DNA from: Hominenteromicrobium sp964531265
Lineage (GTDB): Bacteria; Bacillota; Clostridia; Oscillospirales; Acutalibacteraceae
Length of the DNA: 64,000 nucleotides
Direction: 5' to 3'
Assembly: GCA_964531265.1 (NCBI GenBank)
Contig: CAZHDW010000010.1
Location: 1 to 64,000 of the forward strand
Position numbers and translations under genes: made by a program. The notes beneath the pieces were generated by a model, which saw only the letters and a program-made list of their open reading frames with translations, was not told where the DNA came from and searched no databases. Position 1 is the stretch's first letter; each line of letters begins with the position of its first letter. Positions 25,148-33,198 of the stretch are shown here, piece after piece.

Positions 25148-25257
25148 TGTGGATTTATGAGAAAAAGCTTCAATACCCGGTGAAAATCAAAAACACCAAT
25201 CCGGCACTCGCCAAGCTTATAATCTCTCAATATGGCGGGCCTTATCGCACAGCGTGA
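25147..25257 (+). pseudogene. cotJC: Truncated cotJC (manganese-catalase-like coat protein)
   Basis: 36 codons starting MWIYEKKLQYPVKIKN and ALAKLIISQYGGP, which is the exact beginning of CotJC. The intact protein is about 190-200 residues and has a ferritin-like manganese-catalase fold with Glu and His metal ligands. Here the reading frame leaves the family after GGP and stops four codons later. No further CotJC-like sequence is seen in any frame before the next gene. The metal-binding helices are thus lost. The TGATG coupling to cotJB remains. Confidence 0.88.
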
Positions 25258-25316
25258 GTATTTCTTCAGTATTACCTTTTTCTGCTCGGTTGATGTCGTT
25301 TTTACAAAATTCGGTA

Positions 25317-25345
25317 TTGCATTCGTAAATCCACTGTGCTATAAT
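25317..25345 (+). promoter_or_regulatory. Promoter of the MFS transporter gene
   Basis: Boxes TTGCAT (25317-25322) and TATAAT (25340-25345), 17-base spacer, extended -10 (TGC). It is only 60 bases after the cotJC remnant. Confidence 0.75.
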
Positions 25346-25388
25346 CTGTGAACAATAAAGGGACACTTCTTCATGGAGGCGTATCGTC

Positions 25389-26744
25389 ATGCTGAAAAAT
25401 GTTGTTCGAAATTTCTCATCCTCGCTTTCGGATATTTACAATCTGAAGGATGAAAACGCCAAGGGCCGCCTTATAAGTCTCGGCAGCTCGCTTGTCACTT
25501 CGCTCTACAATGTCTTCATTACCGGCATTTTCTACACCGGCTTCCTGTCGATGTACGGAATGTCGATTAGTGATGTCGGTATAATTTCCTATATACCGCT
25601 CATCGCAAACTGCTTCTCGATCTTTTCCTCCATGATCTTAGAGCGTATACCCAAGAGGAAATGGGTGCTTGTGGCCTCCAAGATATTCTTCTACGCCACA
25701 TACATCATCGCCACCACGCTCATGCCGCAGTTTGTCTTCGATAAACAGGCAAGGATAATCTGGTTCGGCGTGATACTCTTTGTGGGTCATGCGGTATATG
25801 CGCTGTTCAGCCCCGGCTTCACACCGTGGTTTTACGCATTCTATCCGGTCGAAAACGAGCCGCGAACACGCTACATAACGCTCAATCAGGTCTTTTCGTC
25901 CATAATGAGCAGTGTTACGCTCATTCTCAGCGGACTTTTGACTGACTCTCTTTCCGGCACGGCTTATGAAAACACCATAATACTTGTGTTGCGCTATTTC
26001 GCGTTCTTCCTTGTACTTGTGGATGTATTCATGCAGTCAAGAGCGATAGAGTACCCCTATCCGAAGGGCCCGAAGCTTCGCTTTTCGCAGATATTCACTC
26101 TGCCGTTCCACTATAAAAAGTTCATGGCATGTCTGCTCCTGATGTTTGTCTGGAGCTTCAACTCAAATGTATGCTCCCTTTGGAACTACCATCTGCTCAA
26201 CCACATGGAGTTCTCCTATACACTCATAAACTCCATGTCCGTCATGTACACCGTGATACTTGTCCTGCTGTCCGGCAGCTGGAGAAAGCTTATCCACCGC
26301 TATTCATGGGTAAAAACCTTCGGCATCGCGACACTGATATGGGTGCCCACCGAGCCGCTGTACTTTCTCATGACACCGGACACCACCTTTATGTATATTC
26401 CTCTCTGCGTATGGCAGAACATATTGAGCGTCGGTCTCAACCTTTCATATGCCAATATACTGTACATGAATCTGCCGGAGGAAAACTCCACCGCACACAT
26501 CGCCTTCCATACGATCGGCTGCAATTTCTTTGCATTCCTCGGTCAGCTTGTCGGCACATATGTCAGCTCGATCGGCGGAGATACGCCCTTCATGCTCTTC
26601 GGCATGGAGATGTACACAGTACAGTTCAACACACTGATCAGAGCGGTTCTGATGACGATAATCGGTCTGGTGTGCGTGATCGGCTGGAGACATTTCACGC
26701 CCGATAATGATATTCAGGAAATCGAGGCGCGCTCATATCGCTGA
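25389..26744 (+). CDS. MFS-type membrane transporter
   Basis: 451 aa with about twelve hydrophobic segments. The loop between segments 2 and 3 reads LERIPKRKW, an MFS-like basic turn. The N-terminal cytoplasmic stretch NVVRNFSSSLSDIYNLKDENAKGRLISLGSS is seen in a clostridial MFS subgroup of unknown substrate. GGAGG lies eight bases before the ATG. It is monocistronic, with its own promoter and terminator. The substrate cannot be inferred. Confidence 0.85.
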   Translation: MLKNVVRNFSSSLSDIYNLKDENAKGRLISLGSSLVTSLYNVFITGIFYTGFLSMYGMSISDVGIISYIPLIANCFSIFSSMILERIPKRKWVLVASKIFFYATYIIATTLMPQFVFDKQARIIWFGVILFVGHAVYALFSPGFTPWFYAFYPVENEPRTRYITLNQVFSSIMSSVTLILSGLLTDSLSGTAYENTIILVLRYFAFFLVLVDVFMQSRAIEYPYPKGPKLRFSQIFTLPFHYKKFMACLLLMFVWSFNSNVCSLWNYHLLNHMEFSYTLINSMSVMYTVILVLLSGSWRKLIHRYSWVKTFGIATLIWVPTEPLYFLMTPDTTFMYIPLCVWQNILSVGLNLSYANILYMNLPEENSTAHIAFHTIGCNFFAFLGQLVGTYVSSIGGDTPFMLFGMEMYTVQFNTLIRAVLMTIIGLVCVIGWRHFTPDNDIQEIEARSYR

Positions 26745-26767
26745 ATTTGAATATTTGTTTATTTTTG

Positions 26768-26805
26768 ATCCGCTGAGGTATGATGCCTCAGCGGATTGCT
26801 TTTTT
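26768..26805 (+). terminator. Terminator of the MFS gene
   Basis: Eleven-pair stem ATCCGCTGAGG/CCTCAGCGGAT (26768-26778 and 26786-26796), seven-base loop, followed by TGC and six T. Confidence 0.92.
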
Positions 26806-26855
26806 ATGCCTGTTTTCCATGCCCAGATTTCATTACTTTTACCAATCGAATTTTC

Positions 26856-26884
26856 TTGTAACCTGTCATATTTTCACGTATAAT
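26856..26884 (+). promoter_or_regulatory. Promoter of the MATE gene at 26.9 kb
   Basis: Boxes TTGTAA (26856-26861) and TATAAT (26879-26884), 17-base spacer, 50 bases upstream of the ATG. Confidence 0.78.
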
Positions 26885-26933
26885 TTTTATTGTCGGCAAA
26901 ACTGCCGAATTTTTTTCAGGAGGAAGTAAGCAT

Positions 26934-28307
26934 ATGCCATCCGCATCCAAATCAAAACGCAATATAGACATGACAAAGGGCTCTCAGCTAAAGCTGATAA
27001 TTATGTTCGGATTACCGATACTCTTCGGCAGTATTTTCCAGCAGCTTTATAGCATGGTTGACAGCATAGTGGTCGGCAGGTTCGTCAGTGCCGGTGCACT
27101 TGCGGCAGTTGGAGCCACGGGAAATATATCCGGTCTTCTGATATCGGCCGCTACCGGTCTCACGACGGGTGCCAGCATCGTATCGGCTCAGCTAATGGGC
27201 GCAAAGCAGACCGACCGCATAAAGGCATCAATTTCGACCACTCTCATATTCACACTCATTCTCTCGGTCATCATTTCCATCGTCGGTGCACTCGGCGCCG
27301 GTAAGCTCTGCGAGTGGACAAGAGTCCCCGAGGATATTTTCGAAGACTCAGTTACATATCTTCGCATTTACATGATCGGCCTCGTGTTTTTGATGCTATA
27401 TAATTTCTTCGCCTCGATGCTCCGCTCCTTTGGCGATTCCACCACTCCCCTCGTATTCCTCATCATCTCAAGCATCCTGAATATCATCGGAGACCTCTGG
27501 TTCGTTATCGGTCTTCATATGGGTGTTGCGGGCGTTGCATGGGCAACCGTCCTCTCACAGGCGATATCCGTAATTCTCTGCATAATTTATGTCAGTCACA
27601 AGGTAGAATACTTCAAATTCGCCAAGGGTGAATTCCGATTCAACAAGGGCCTTTTCCGTGAAATACTCCGAATGGGAATCCCGAGCGCACTTCAGGGCTC
27701 CGTCATGAGCCTCGGCTTTGTGCTCGTACAGGGACTTATCAATTCCTTTGGTTCAAACTACATCGCAGCATACACTGCCGCAAGCAAAATGGAAATGCTC
27801 TCCCACCTGCCCGTGGACAGCTTTGCAATGGGATATGCCGTGTATGTCGGTCAGAACATGGGTGCCGGAAATGTAGAGCGCACAAAGGAGGGTCTGCGCA
27901 AGACACTCATCATGACAAGTGCTCTTTGCGTTGTGCTGGCCGTGCTGCTGTTTGGCATCGGAGAACGGCTTGTCGGACTCTTTGTTGACGAAAGCGAAAC
28001 CATTGTTATTCAGTACGGTGCTCAGTTCCTGCGCACCTTCGCACCGTTCACAGTCCTGTTTGCGGCTATGAACGTGTATAACTCCACACTGCGCGGTGCC
28101 GGAGACTCCGTATTCTCAATGGCAGCCATGATGTGCGATCTTGGCTTCAGAGTTATCGCCGCATACATTCTTTGCAGCATTCCGAGTATCGGCTTCCTCG
28201 GCATTGCCTACGCAATCCCGACGGGCTGGGCCGTCGCTGCACTTATAAGCTTCATCCGTTATCGTACCGGAAAGTGGCAAACCAAGACCGTACAGCTTTC
28301 AAAATAA
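26934..28307 (+). CDS. MATE-family multidrug/metabolite efflux transporter
   Basis: 457 aa, twelve hydrophobic segments as in MatE proteins. Pattern GLPILFGSIFQQLYSMVDSIVVGRFV near residue 23 is typical, and the second half repeats it with GIPSALQGSVMSLGFVLVQGL. It exports cationic compounds in exchange for Na+ or H+; substrate unknown. An AGGAGGAAG site lies eight bases before the ATG. Another MATE gene of a different subgroup lies at 47-48.5 kb. Confidence 0.93.
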   Translation: MPSASKSKRNIDMTKGSQLKLIIMFGLPILFGSIFQQLYSMVDSIVVGRFVSAGALAAVGATGNISGLLISAATGLTTGASIVSAQLMGAKQTDRIKASISTTLIFTLILSVIISIVGALGAGKLCEWTRVPEDIFEDSVTYLRIYMIGLVFLMLYNFFASMLRSFGDSTTPLVFLIISSILNIIGDLWFVIGLHMGVAGVAWATVLSQAISVILCIIYVSHKVEYFKFAKGEFRFNKGLFREILRMGIPSALQGSVMSLGFVLVQGLINSFGSNYIAAYTAASKMEMLSHLPVDSFAMGYAVYVGQNMGAGNVERTKEGLRKTLIMTSALCVVLAVLLFGIGERLVGLFVDESETIVIQYGAQFLRTFAPFTVLFAAMNVYNSTLRGAGDSVFSMAAMMCDLGFRVIAAYILCSIPSIGFLGIAYAIPTGWAVAALISFIRYRTGKWQTKTVQLSK

Positions 28308-28310
28308 TCA

Positions 28311-28365
28311 CAAAGCAGAGCAGGAAGTGCGACCTCGTTCATCGCGCCCTGCTCCTTTGTTTTTT
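28311..28365 (+). terminator. Terminator of the MATE gene at 26.9 kb
   Basis: Stem CAAAGCAGAGCAGG paired with the segment CCCTGCTCCTTTG, then six T on the plus strand, directly after the stop codon. Confidence 0.75.
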
Positions 28366-28643
28366 CGCGGCTCTTCCGAGCTTGTATCACCCCTGTACAT
28401 TATGCTATTTAGAAATTTCCGTCAGTCAAACTTTCATTTTCCGATTATTGATGGCAAATCACATCTTTTCAGTTTGAAATGACGGGCTATATTATTTTTA
28501 TTCGCATCAAAGCAGTCTGAGAGCAGAGAAATCAAAATCAACAACCGCGTTTTTATGCCCTGAACGCCGAAAACAAAGTTATTTGCGCAGAAAGTGCACA
28601 AATTTCGAGCCATAAACTATTTCAAATTTTTCTTTGAAATATA
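28366..28643. other. Non-coding gap with no recognised feature
   Basis: This AT-rich stretch lies between the MATE terminator and the gdhA promoter. I see no open reading frame with a ribosome site, no clear hairpin with T tract and no repeated motif in it. Confidence 0.6.
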
Positions 28644-28672
28644 TTGTCAACCTCTTCAACATATGCTACAAT
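28644..28672 (+). promoter_or_regulatory. Promoter of gdhA
   Basis: Boxes TTGTCA (28644-28649) and TACAAT (28667-28672), 17-base spacer. The start codon is about 100 bases downstream of the likely start point, so the mRNA has a moderately long leader. Confidence 0.75.
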
Positions 28673-28779
28673 ACTAAAGTGGTTTGCAGGGACGCAGCTT
28701 TGAATTTTTGCAGGATTGCGTTTTCAAAATTGCGTTTTGTACCATTTTCCGCATCATTTTATTACTAAGGGGCGATTTT

Positions 28780-30111
28780 ATGTCTTATGTCAGCAATCAG
28801 CTCGAAGAATTGAAAAGAAAGAATTCAAATGAGCCCGAATTCATTCAGGCTGCCACAGAAGTTCTCACCTCTCTTGAGCCTGTTATAGAAGCTAATCCGC
28901 AGTATGAGGCTGCCGGCATTCTCGAAAGAATCACAGAGCCGGAGCGCCAGATAATTTTCAGAGTTCCGTGGGTAGATGACAACGGCAATGTCAGAGTTAA
29001 CCGTGGCTTCCGTGTCCAGTTCAACTCCGCTATCGGCCCGTACAAGGGCGGCATTCGTCTGCATCCTTCCGTAAACCTCGGCGTTATCAAGTTCCTCGGC
29101 TTTGAGCAGATATTCAAGAATTCCCTCACCGGTCTTCCGATCGGCGGCGGTAAGGGTGGATCCGACTTTGACCCGAAGGGCAAGAGTGACCGCGAAATCA
29201 TGGCATTCTGCCAGAGCTTTATGACCGAGCTTTACAGACATATCGGTGCCGATACCGACGTTCCCGCCGGTGACATCGGTGTTGGAGCAAGAGAGATCGG
29301 CTATCTCTACGGCCAGTACAAGCGCATTCGCAACTGCTATGAGGGCGTTCTGACCGGTAAGGGCCTCACCTACGGTGGCTCCCTTGTTCGTACACAGGCT
29401 ACCGGTTACGGTCTTCTCTACTTCACAGAGGCTTTGCTCAAGAAGAACGGCATGGAGCTTGCAGGCAAGATCGTTGCTATCTCCGGTGCAGGTAATGTTG
29501 CTATTTATGCTGCTGAGAAAGCTATCGAGCTCGGCGCAAAGGTCGTTACTATGTCCGACTCAACAGGCTGGGTATACGATGCCGAAGGCATCGACCTCAA
29601 GGCTGTCAAGGAGATCAAGGAGGTTCAGCGCGGCAGAATGTCCGAGTACAAAAAGTACCGTCCGAACAGCGAATACCACGAGGGCAAGGGTGTTTGGAGC
29701 GTAAAATGCGATATAGCTCTCCCCTGTGCTACACAGAATGAGCTGAATAAGGAAGACGCCGAAATGCTCGTTGCAAACGGTGTTCAGGTTGTCGCAGAGG
29801 GCGCTAACATGCCCACAACTCTTGAGGGCACTGAGGTATTCCAGAAGGCCGGCGTCCTCTTTGCACCGGGTAAGGCTGCAAACGCAGGCGGCGTTGCTAC
29901 ATCCGCACTTGAGATGAGCCAGAACAGCGAGCGTCTCTCCTGGAGCTTCGAAGAGGTCGACGAAAAGCTTAAGGGCATCATGCAGAACATCTTCAAGAAT
30001 GTCGATGCCGCTGCCGAGAAATACGGCCATCCGAAGAACTACGTCATCGGTGCTAACATCGCAGGCTTTGTTAAGGTTGCTGATGCAATGCTGGCACAGG
30101 GCGTTGTTTGA
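28780..30111 (+). CDS. gdhA: NADP-type glutamate dehydrogenase
   Basis: 443 aa, hexameric-type length (E. coli 447). Interconverts 2-oxoglutarate plus ammonia and glutamate. Substrate motif GPYKGGIRLHPSVNLGVIKF with the second lysine in TGLPIGGGKGGSDFDPKGK; the NAD(P) motif is SGAGNVAIYAAEKA near 236; the end reads NIAGFVKVADAMLAQG. AAGGGG precedes the ATG. The frame is open upstream but that part is leader. With nfnAB (NADPH supply) and the asparaginase it points to active ammonium and amino-acid metabolism. Confidence 0.97.
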   Translation: MSYVSNQLEELKRKNSNEPEFIQAATEVLTSLEPVIEANPQYEAAGILERITEPERQIIFRVPWVDDNGNVRVNRGFRVQFNSAIGPYKGGIRLHPSVNLGVIKFLGFEQIFKNSLTGLPIGGGKGGSDFDPKGKSDREIMAFCQSFMTELYRHIGADTDVPAGDIGVGAREIGYLYGQYKRIRNCYEGVLTGKGLTYGGSLVRTQATGYGLLYFTEALLKKNGMELAGKIVAISGAGNVAIYAAEKAIELGAKVVTMSDSTGWVYDAEGIDLKAVKEIKEVQRGRMSEYKKYRPNSEYHEGKGVWSVKCDIALPCATQNELNKEDAEMLVANGVQVVAEGANMPTTLEGTEVFQKAGVLFAPGKAANAGGVATSALEMSQNSERLSWSFEEVDEKLKGIMQNIFKNVDAAAEKYGHPKNYVIGANIAGFVKVADAMLAQGVV

Positions 30112-30142
30112 TCCTGAGAATCAAATATAGCTGAATAAATCG

Positions 30143-30180
30143 ACAAGGTGTGACCGTTAAAGATCACACCTTGTTTTTTG
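30143..30180 (+). terminator. Terminator of gdhA
   Basis: Eleven-pair stem ACAAGGTGTGA/TCACACCTTGT (30143-30153 and 30164-30174) followed by TTTTTG on the plus strand. Confidence 0.92.
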
Positions 30181-30608
30181 TTATCGTGCCGATGTCCATG
30201 CCGATAAAAGCTCACTTTGTGAGCTCCAGCGCTCTTCTCTATTATCGCTGACCGCCTTTTTTGCAATTAAGTATTTCTCCTCTGACAGAGTCCACACCTC
30301 AGCCTCACGGCTGTAATTCGCAAACATCGCAAAGGCCATGGCACCGACAGTGTATACGTTTGTCACCTCGTCTATCACTGCACCCAAAGTGAACTCCTCC
30401 GGCGACATAAAGCGCTCGCTTCCCCGTGCTGTCGGAGCACCGGCAAATTTCAGGAAAATTCTTCTCTGCCCGTCCTTCAAGCCGAAGCAGATATTGCCGG
30501 AATCCTGATCATCGAACACCTTGAATACCCTACCGTATTTTTTAGAAAGCCAAAATCAAACGGTTCCTTCATTCGGTACGATATTCCGTCCGTCTGTTGA
30601 ATATACAT
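30181..30608 (-). pseudogene. Decayed Ser/Thr-kinase-like gene (frameshift plus internal deletion)
   Basis: The start ATG at 30608 has GGAGG seven bases upstream and encodes MYIQQTDGISYRMKEPFDF. The frame then shifts by one base at a run of six A (30538-30543): the continuation KKYGRVFKVFDDQDSGNICFG is in another frame. After FLKFAGAPTARG the sequence jumps to SERFMSPEEF, TNVYTVGAMAFAMF and a C-terminal region like that of kinase domains. The catalytic HRD and DFG region that should lie between is missing. Known relatives are intact Ser/Thr-kinase-like proteins of Clostridia; this copy cannot be active as a kinase. Confidence 0.75.
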
Positions 30609-30634
30609 ATATCCACCTCCGTATTACAAAATCA

Positions 30635-30663
30635 ATTTTATCACAGCCGAGAGTAACTGTAAA
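30635..30663 (-). promoter_or_regulatory. Relic promoter of the kinase-like pseudogene
   Basis: Minus-strand boxes TTTACA (30658-30663) and TAAAAT (30635-30640), 17-base spacer, about 27 bases before the ATG. The upstream signals are intact although the gene is broken. Confidence 0.6.
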
Positions 30664-30713
30664 CATACACATATCTTACTGCGGTACAGCATAAAGTTCC
30701 GACATGCTCACGA

Positions 30714-30742
30714 TTGAAAAAAATATCAAATTATGGTATCCT
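30714..30742 (+). promoter_or_regulatory. Promoter of the PTS IIC gene and its leader
   Basis: Boxes TTGAAA (30714-30719) and TATCCT (30737-30742), 17-base spacer, extended -10 (TGG). The start point would be near 30749, six bases before the first arm of the structured leader. Confidence 0.6.
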
Positions 30743-30754
30743 TATTTCATAACT

Positions 30755-30861
30755 CAGTCGGCGGCCGGCTGACGTACCGTGATTACTTCATCCGAATGAC
30801 CGCAAAATTTGGGAATCCCCCAAAGGCTTTCGTCTGAACGAAAGTGGACGGATACCGACTG
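30755..30861 (+). ncRNA. Candidate structured leader (riboswitch-like) of the PTS IIC gene
   Basis: The arms CAGTCGG (30755-30761) and CCGACTG (30855-30861) are perfectly complementary and would close a 107-nt domain. Inside are a TTTGGG/CCCAAA hairpin (about 30808-30824) and a CTTTCGT/ACGAAAG hairpin (about 30827-30844). The first arm can also pair locally with CCGGCTG (30765-30771, one G-U), so two mutually exclusive folds exist. A GGGGC/GCCCC hairpin (30921-30933) lies just before the ribosome site. I do not recognise a known riboswitch class. Confidence 0.45.
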
Positions 30862-30954
30862 CAACATAGTCAATATAGATTCTTTCTTGCACAAATGTGC
30901 AGCGCAAAAGCGCCATTACAGGGGCTTTGCCCCAAATAGAAAGGATTGTAAAGC

Positions 30955-32013
30955 TTGAAAACAGAAAACAAACAAAATGAAAGTAAGCTGAAGCATTATC
31001 TGCGTAAATATTTTATTGACGCAATGAGCGCCATGGCGCAGGGACTCTTTGCTTCCCTGCTCATCGGAACGATCATCTCTACCATAGGCGCACAGCTCAA
31101 CATGCAGCTTTTGGTGGACATCGGCGGATATGCAAAGTCCGCTGCCGGCCCTGCCATGGCAGTCGCTATCGGATATGCTCTTGAGGCCCCGGCACTCGTG
31201 CTCTTTTCTCTGGTCGCAGTCGGAGGAGCAGCAAATACGCTCGGCGGCGCCGGCGGCCCTCTGGCTGTATTTTTCCTTGCTATCGCAGCAGCGGAGCTCG
31301 GAAAGCTCGTCAGCAAGAAGACTAAGATCGATATCCTCGTTACGCCGCTCGTAACGATATTCTCCGGATGCCTGTTTGCATATCTCTTTGCCCCGTACAT
31401 CGGCTCTGCGGCCTCAAGCGTCGGCACTCTGATAATGTGGGCTACCGAGCAGCAGCCGTTACTCATGGGCATTGTGGTTTCCGTAGTGGTTGGAATGGTA
31501 CTTACTCTGCCGATAAGCAGTGCGGCAATATGCTCCGTGCTCGGTCTCACCGGGCTTGCCGGTGGTGCAGCCGTTGCAGGCTGCTGTGCACAGATGATCG
31601 GCTTTGCCGTTATCAGCTTTAAAGAAAACCGTTGGGGCGGTTTTTTCGCACAGGGCATCGGAACCTCGATGCTTCAGGTGCCGAATATCATAAAGAATCC
31701 GCGTATCTGGATAGCCCCAACATTGGCCTCGGCCATAACAGGCCCGATAGCCACCTGCGTTTTCAAAATGCAGATGAACGGCGAGGCTATTTCAAGCGGC
31801 ATGGGCACCTGTGGCCTTGTAGGACAGATAGGCGTATACACCGGCTGGCTGAACGACATTGCAGCCGGAACAAAGGCCGCTGTTACCGCGATGGACTGGA
31901 TAGGGCTGGTGCTTATCAGCTTTATTCTTCCGGCAGTGCTTTCTCTCATTTTTGACATCATTCTCCGCAAGCTTAACTGGGTAAAGGACGGCGACATGAA
32001 GCTGGATATCTGA
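30955..32013 (+). CDS. PTS sugar transporter subunit IIC, PTS_EIIC_2 type
   Basis: 352 aa polytopic membrane protein. The pattern KYFIDAMSAMAQGLFASLLIGTI near the start and ALEAPALVLFSLVAVGGAANTLGGAGGPLAVF is that of the PTS_EIIC_2 family, found without adjacent IIA or IIB domains. The start is TTG with AAAGGA nine bases upstream; the next in-frame ATG would cut into the first helix region. Substrate unknown. No PTS IIA/IIB, HPr or catabolic gene is near, so its phosphotransferase role is unsure. Confidence 0.85.
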   Translation: MKTENKQNESKLKHYLRKYFIDAMSAMAQGLFASLLIGTIISTIGAQLNMQLLVDIGGYAKSAAGPAMAVAIGYALEAPALVLFSLVAVGGAANTLGGAGGPLAVFFLAIAAAELGKLVSKKTKIDILVTPLVTIFSGCLFAYLFAPYIGSAASSVGTLIMWATEQQPLLMGIVVSVVVGMVLTLPISSAAICSVLGLTGLAGGAAVAGCCAQMIGFAVISFKENRWGGFFAQGIGTSMLQVPNIIKNPRIWIAPTLASAITGPIATCVFKMQMNGEAISSGMGTCGLVGQIGVYTGWLNDIAAGTKAAVTAMDWIGLVLISFILPAVLSLIFDIILRKLNWVKDGDMKLDI

Positions 32014-32017
32014 CCCC

Positions 32018-32070
32018 TAAAAACAAAACTCCGTATGGACAGCACATTGCATCCATACGGAGTTTTTTAG
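32018..32070. terminator. Bidirectional terminator between the PTS and ThyX-like genes
   Basis: Fifteen-pair stem AAAACTCCGTATGGA/TCCATACGGAGTTTT (32025-32039 and 32052-32066). It ends in a T tract on the plus strand and, with the A tract on its left, also on the minus strand. It overlaps the stop codon of the minus-strand gene. Confidence 0.9.
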
Positions 32071-32690
32071 TTTTCTTTATCTACGAAAAGAGTCTTGAAG
32101 TACGGCAGGGATTCTATCCACTCGCAGTAAACATGCCACTCATCAAGCTTATGATTACGCCTTGCAAAGTACATATTGACGAGGTTTTCGTATGTCATTG
32201 TGCAGGTACGCATCTGATTGTAGCTGCTCGGCAGAAGCTGTATCATGCTGTACCAGACATCCTTATTCTTTGTCTCAAGGAATTCACCGCGAAGCGCCTC
32301 AAGCGTCTCAATGGTGCTGTCAAGGCTTTTACGTGCCACGGGAAGCATTCTCTCACAGCTGAAATCGCTTGCATCAAAGGCCTTAGCATGTATCTTATGC
32401 ATGGTGCTTGTGGAATTTGCGGTAGTACCGACCTTATAGGTATCAAATTCCTTCCACCAGTAAAGCGGCGCTGTGATATCCACGGAAACAAATATCTGGC
32501 GGATAAACTTGCGGTGGTCACTTCCGGCAGTGCACAGGCGCTTTGCAAGAGAGAGGTCGTTTTCTCCAAGCACATATGCTCCGTCCTCACCGTAGAAGCT
32601 ATCAGTTCTGTCCCAGCTGTTCATCGGATTGCGAGCTCCGCGCATCGCATTCTCAAGGTTCATAACGCTTGCGCGTTCGATCTTAATCAT
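32067..32690 (-). CDS. ThyX-like protein of unknown activity
   Basis: 207 aa, start at MIKIERASVMN with GAGGA eight bases upstream. The order of elements recalls flavin-dependent thymidylate synthase ThyX: an opening strand, SDHRKFIRQIFVSVDITAPLYWWKEFDTYK where ThyX has its QxxRHR region, LLPSSYN, and a late R-x-L-x-W helix (FARRNHKLDEWH). The canonical RHRxxSxNxxSxRY motif is absent; STSTMHK stands in its place. It follows rlmH by 16 bases in the walJ operon. I regard it as a remote ThyX homologue; thymidylate synthesis is not shown. Confidence 0.55.
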   Translation of the reverse strand: MIKIERASVMNLENAMRGARNPMNSWDRTDSFYGEDGAYVLGENDLSLAKRLCTAGSDHRKFIRQIFVSVDITAPLYWWKEFDTYKVGTTANSTSTMHKIHAKAFDASDFSCERMLPVARKSLDSTIETLEALRGEFLETKNKDVWYSMIQLLPSSYNQMRTCTMTYENLVNMYFARRNHKLDEWHVYCEWIESLPYFKTLFVDKEN

Positions 32691-32706
32691 TAAACTCTTC
32701 CTCTCT

Positions 32707-33183
32707 TTATTTATGATATTTTGTTCCTGCCTGAATGGAAAAGGCTCTGTATATCTGCTCACACAGCATTACCCGTGCAAGCTGATGCGGAAATGTCATG
32801 GGCGACATTGATATCCGCTTGCCCATTTTCTTTATTGAATCATGCAGACCGTGCGACGAGCCGATAACAAATGCCACACTGCTGCTACCGCTTAAAGCCG
32901 TATTTTCCAGCTCCGCCGCAAGCTGCTCCGACGATATCGGCTTGCCCTCTATGCAGAGCGTGTAAACCGCACAGCGCTTGAGCTGCGCCGCAATGTTCTC
33001 CGCCTCCTCACCGAGTGCCTTTTCTATTTGCGAGGCATTCGGATCCTGCGGTAAATGCGCTTCATTCAGCTCTATAATACTGAACTTGCAGAAGGCGGAC
33101 AGACGCTTTGAATACTCATTAACAGCCTCCGTCCAGTATTTTTCCTTTAGCTTTCCAACACAAACTATCTTAACATCAAGCAT
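32707..33183 (-). CDS. rlmH: 23S rRNA (pseudouridine1915-N3)-methyltransferase
   Basis: 158 aa SPOUT-fold enzyme that methylates helix 69 of 23S rRNA. Diagnostic motifs: KIVCVGKLKEKYW at the start, FVIGSSHGL near 107 (SAM knot) and MTFPHQLARVMLCEQIYRAFSI followed by YHK at the end. AAGGAA precedes the ATG. It follows walJ by 15 bases, an order also seen in the yyc region of Bacillus. Confidence 0.97.
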   Translation of the reverse strand: MLDVKIVCVGKLKEKYWTEAVNEYSKRLSAFCKFSIIELNEAHLPQDPNASQIEKALGEEAENIAAQLKRCAVYTLCIEGKPISSEQLAAELENTALSGSSSVAFVIGSSHGLHDSIKKMGKRISMSPMTFPHQLARVMLCEQIYRAFSIQAGTKYHK

Positions 33184-33198
33184 AATGCAATTCCTTAC

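Noticed and set aside
30826..30848. CTGA followed by CGAAA in the PTS leader, resembling a hammerhead core
   Set aside because: The CUGANGA element and stem II are not present; the bases are better explained by the CTTTCGT/ACGAAAG hairpin.
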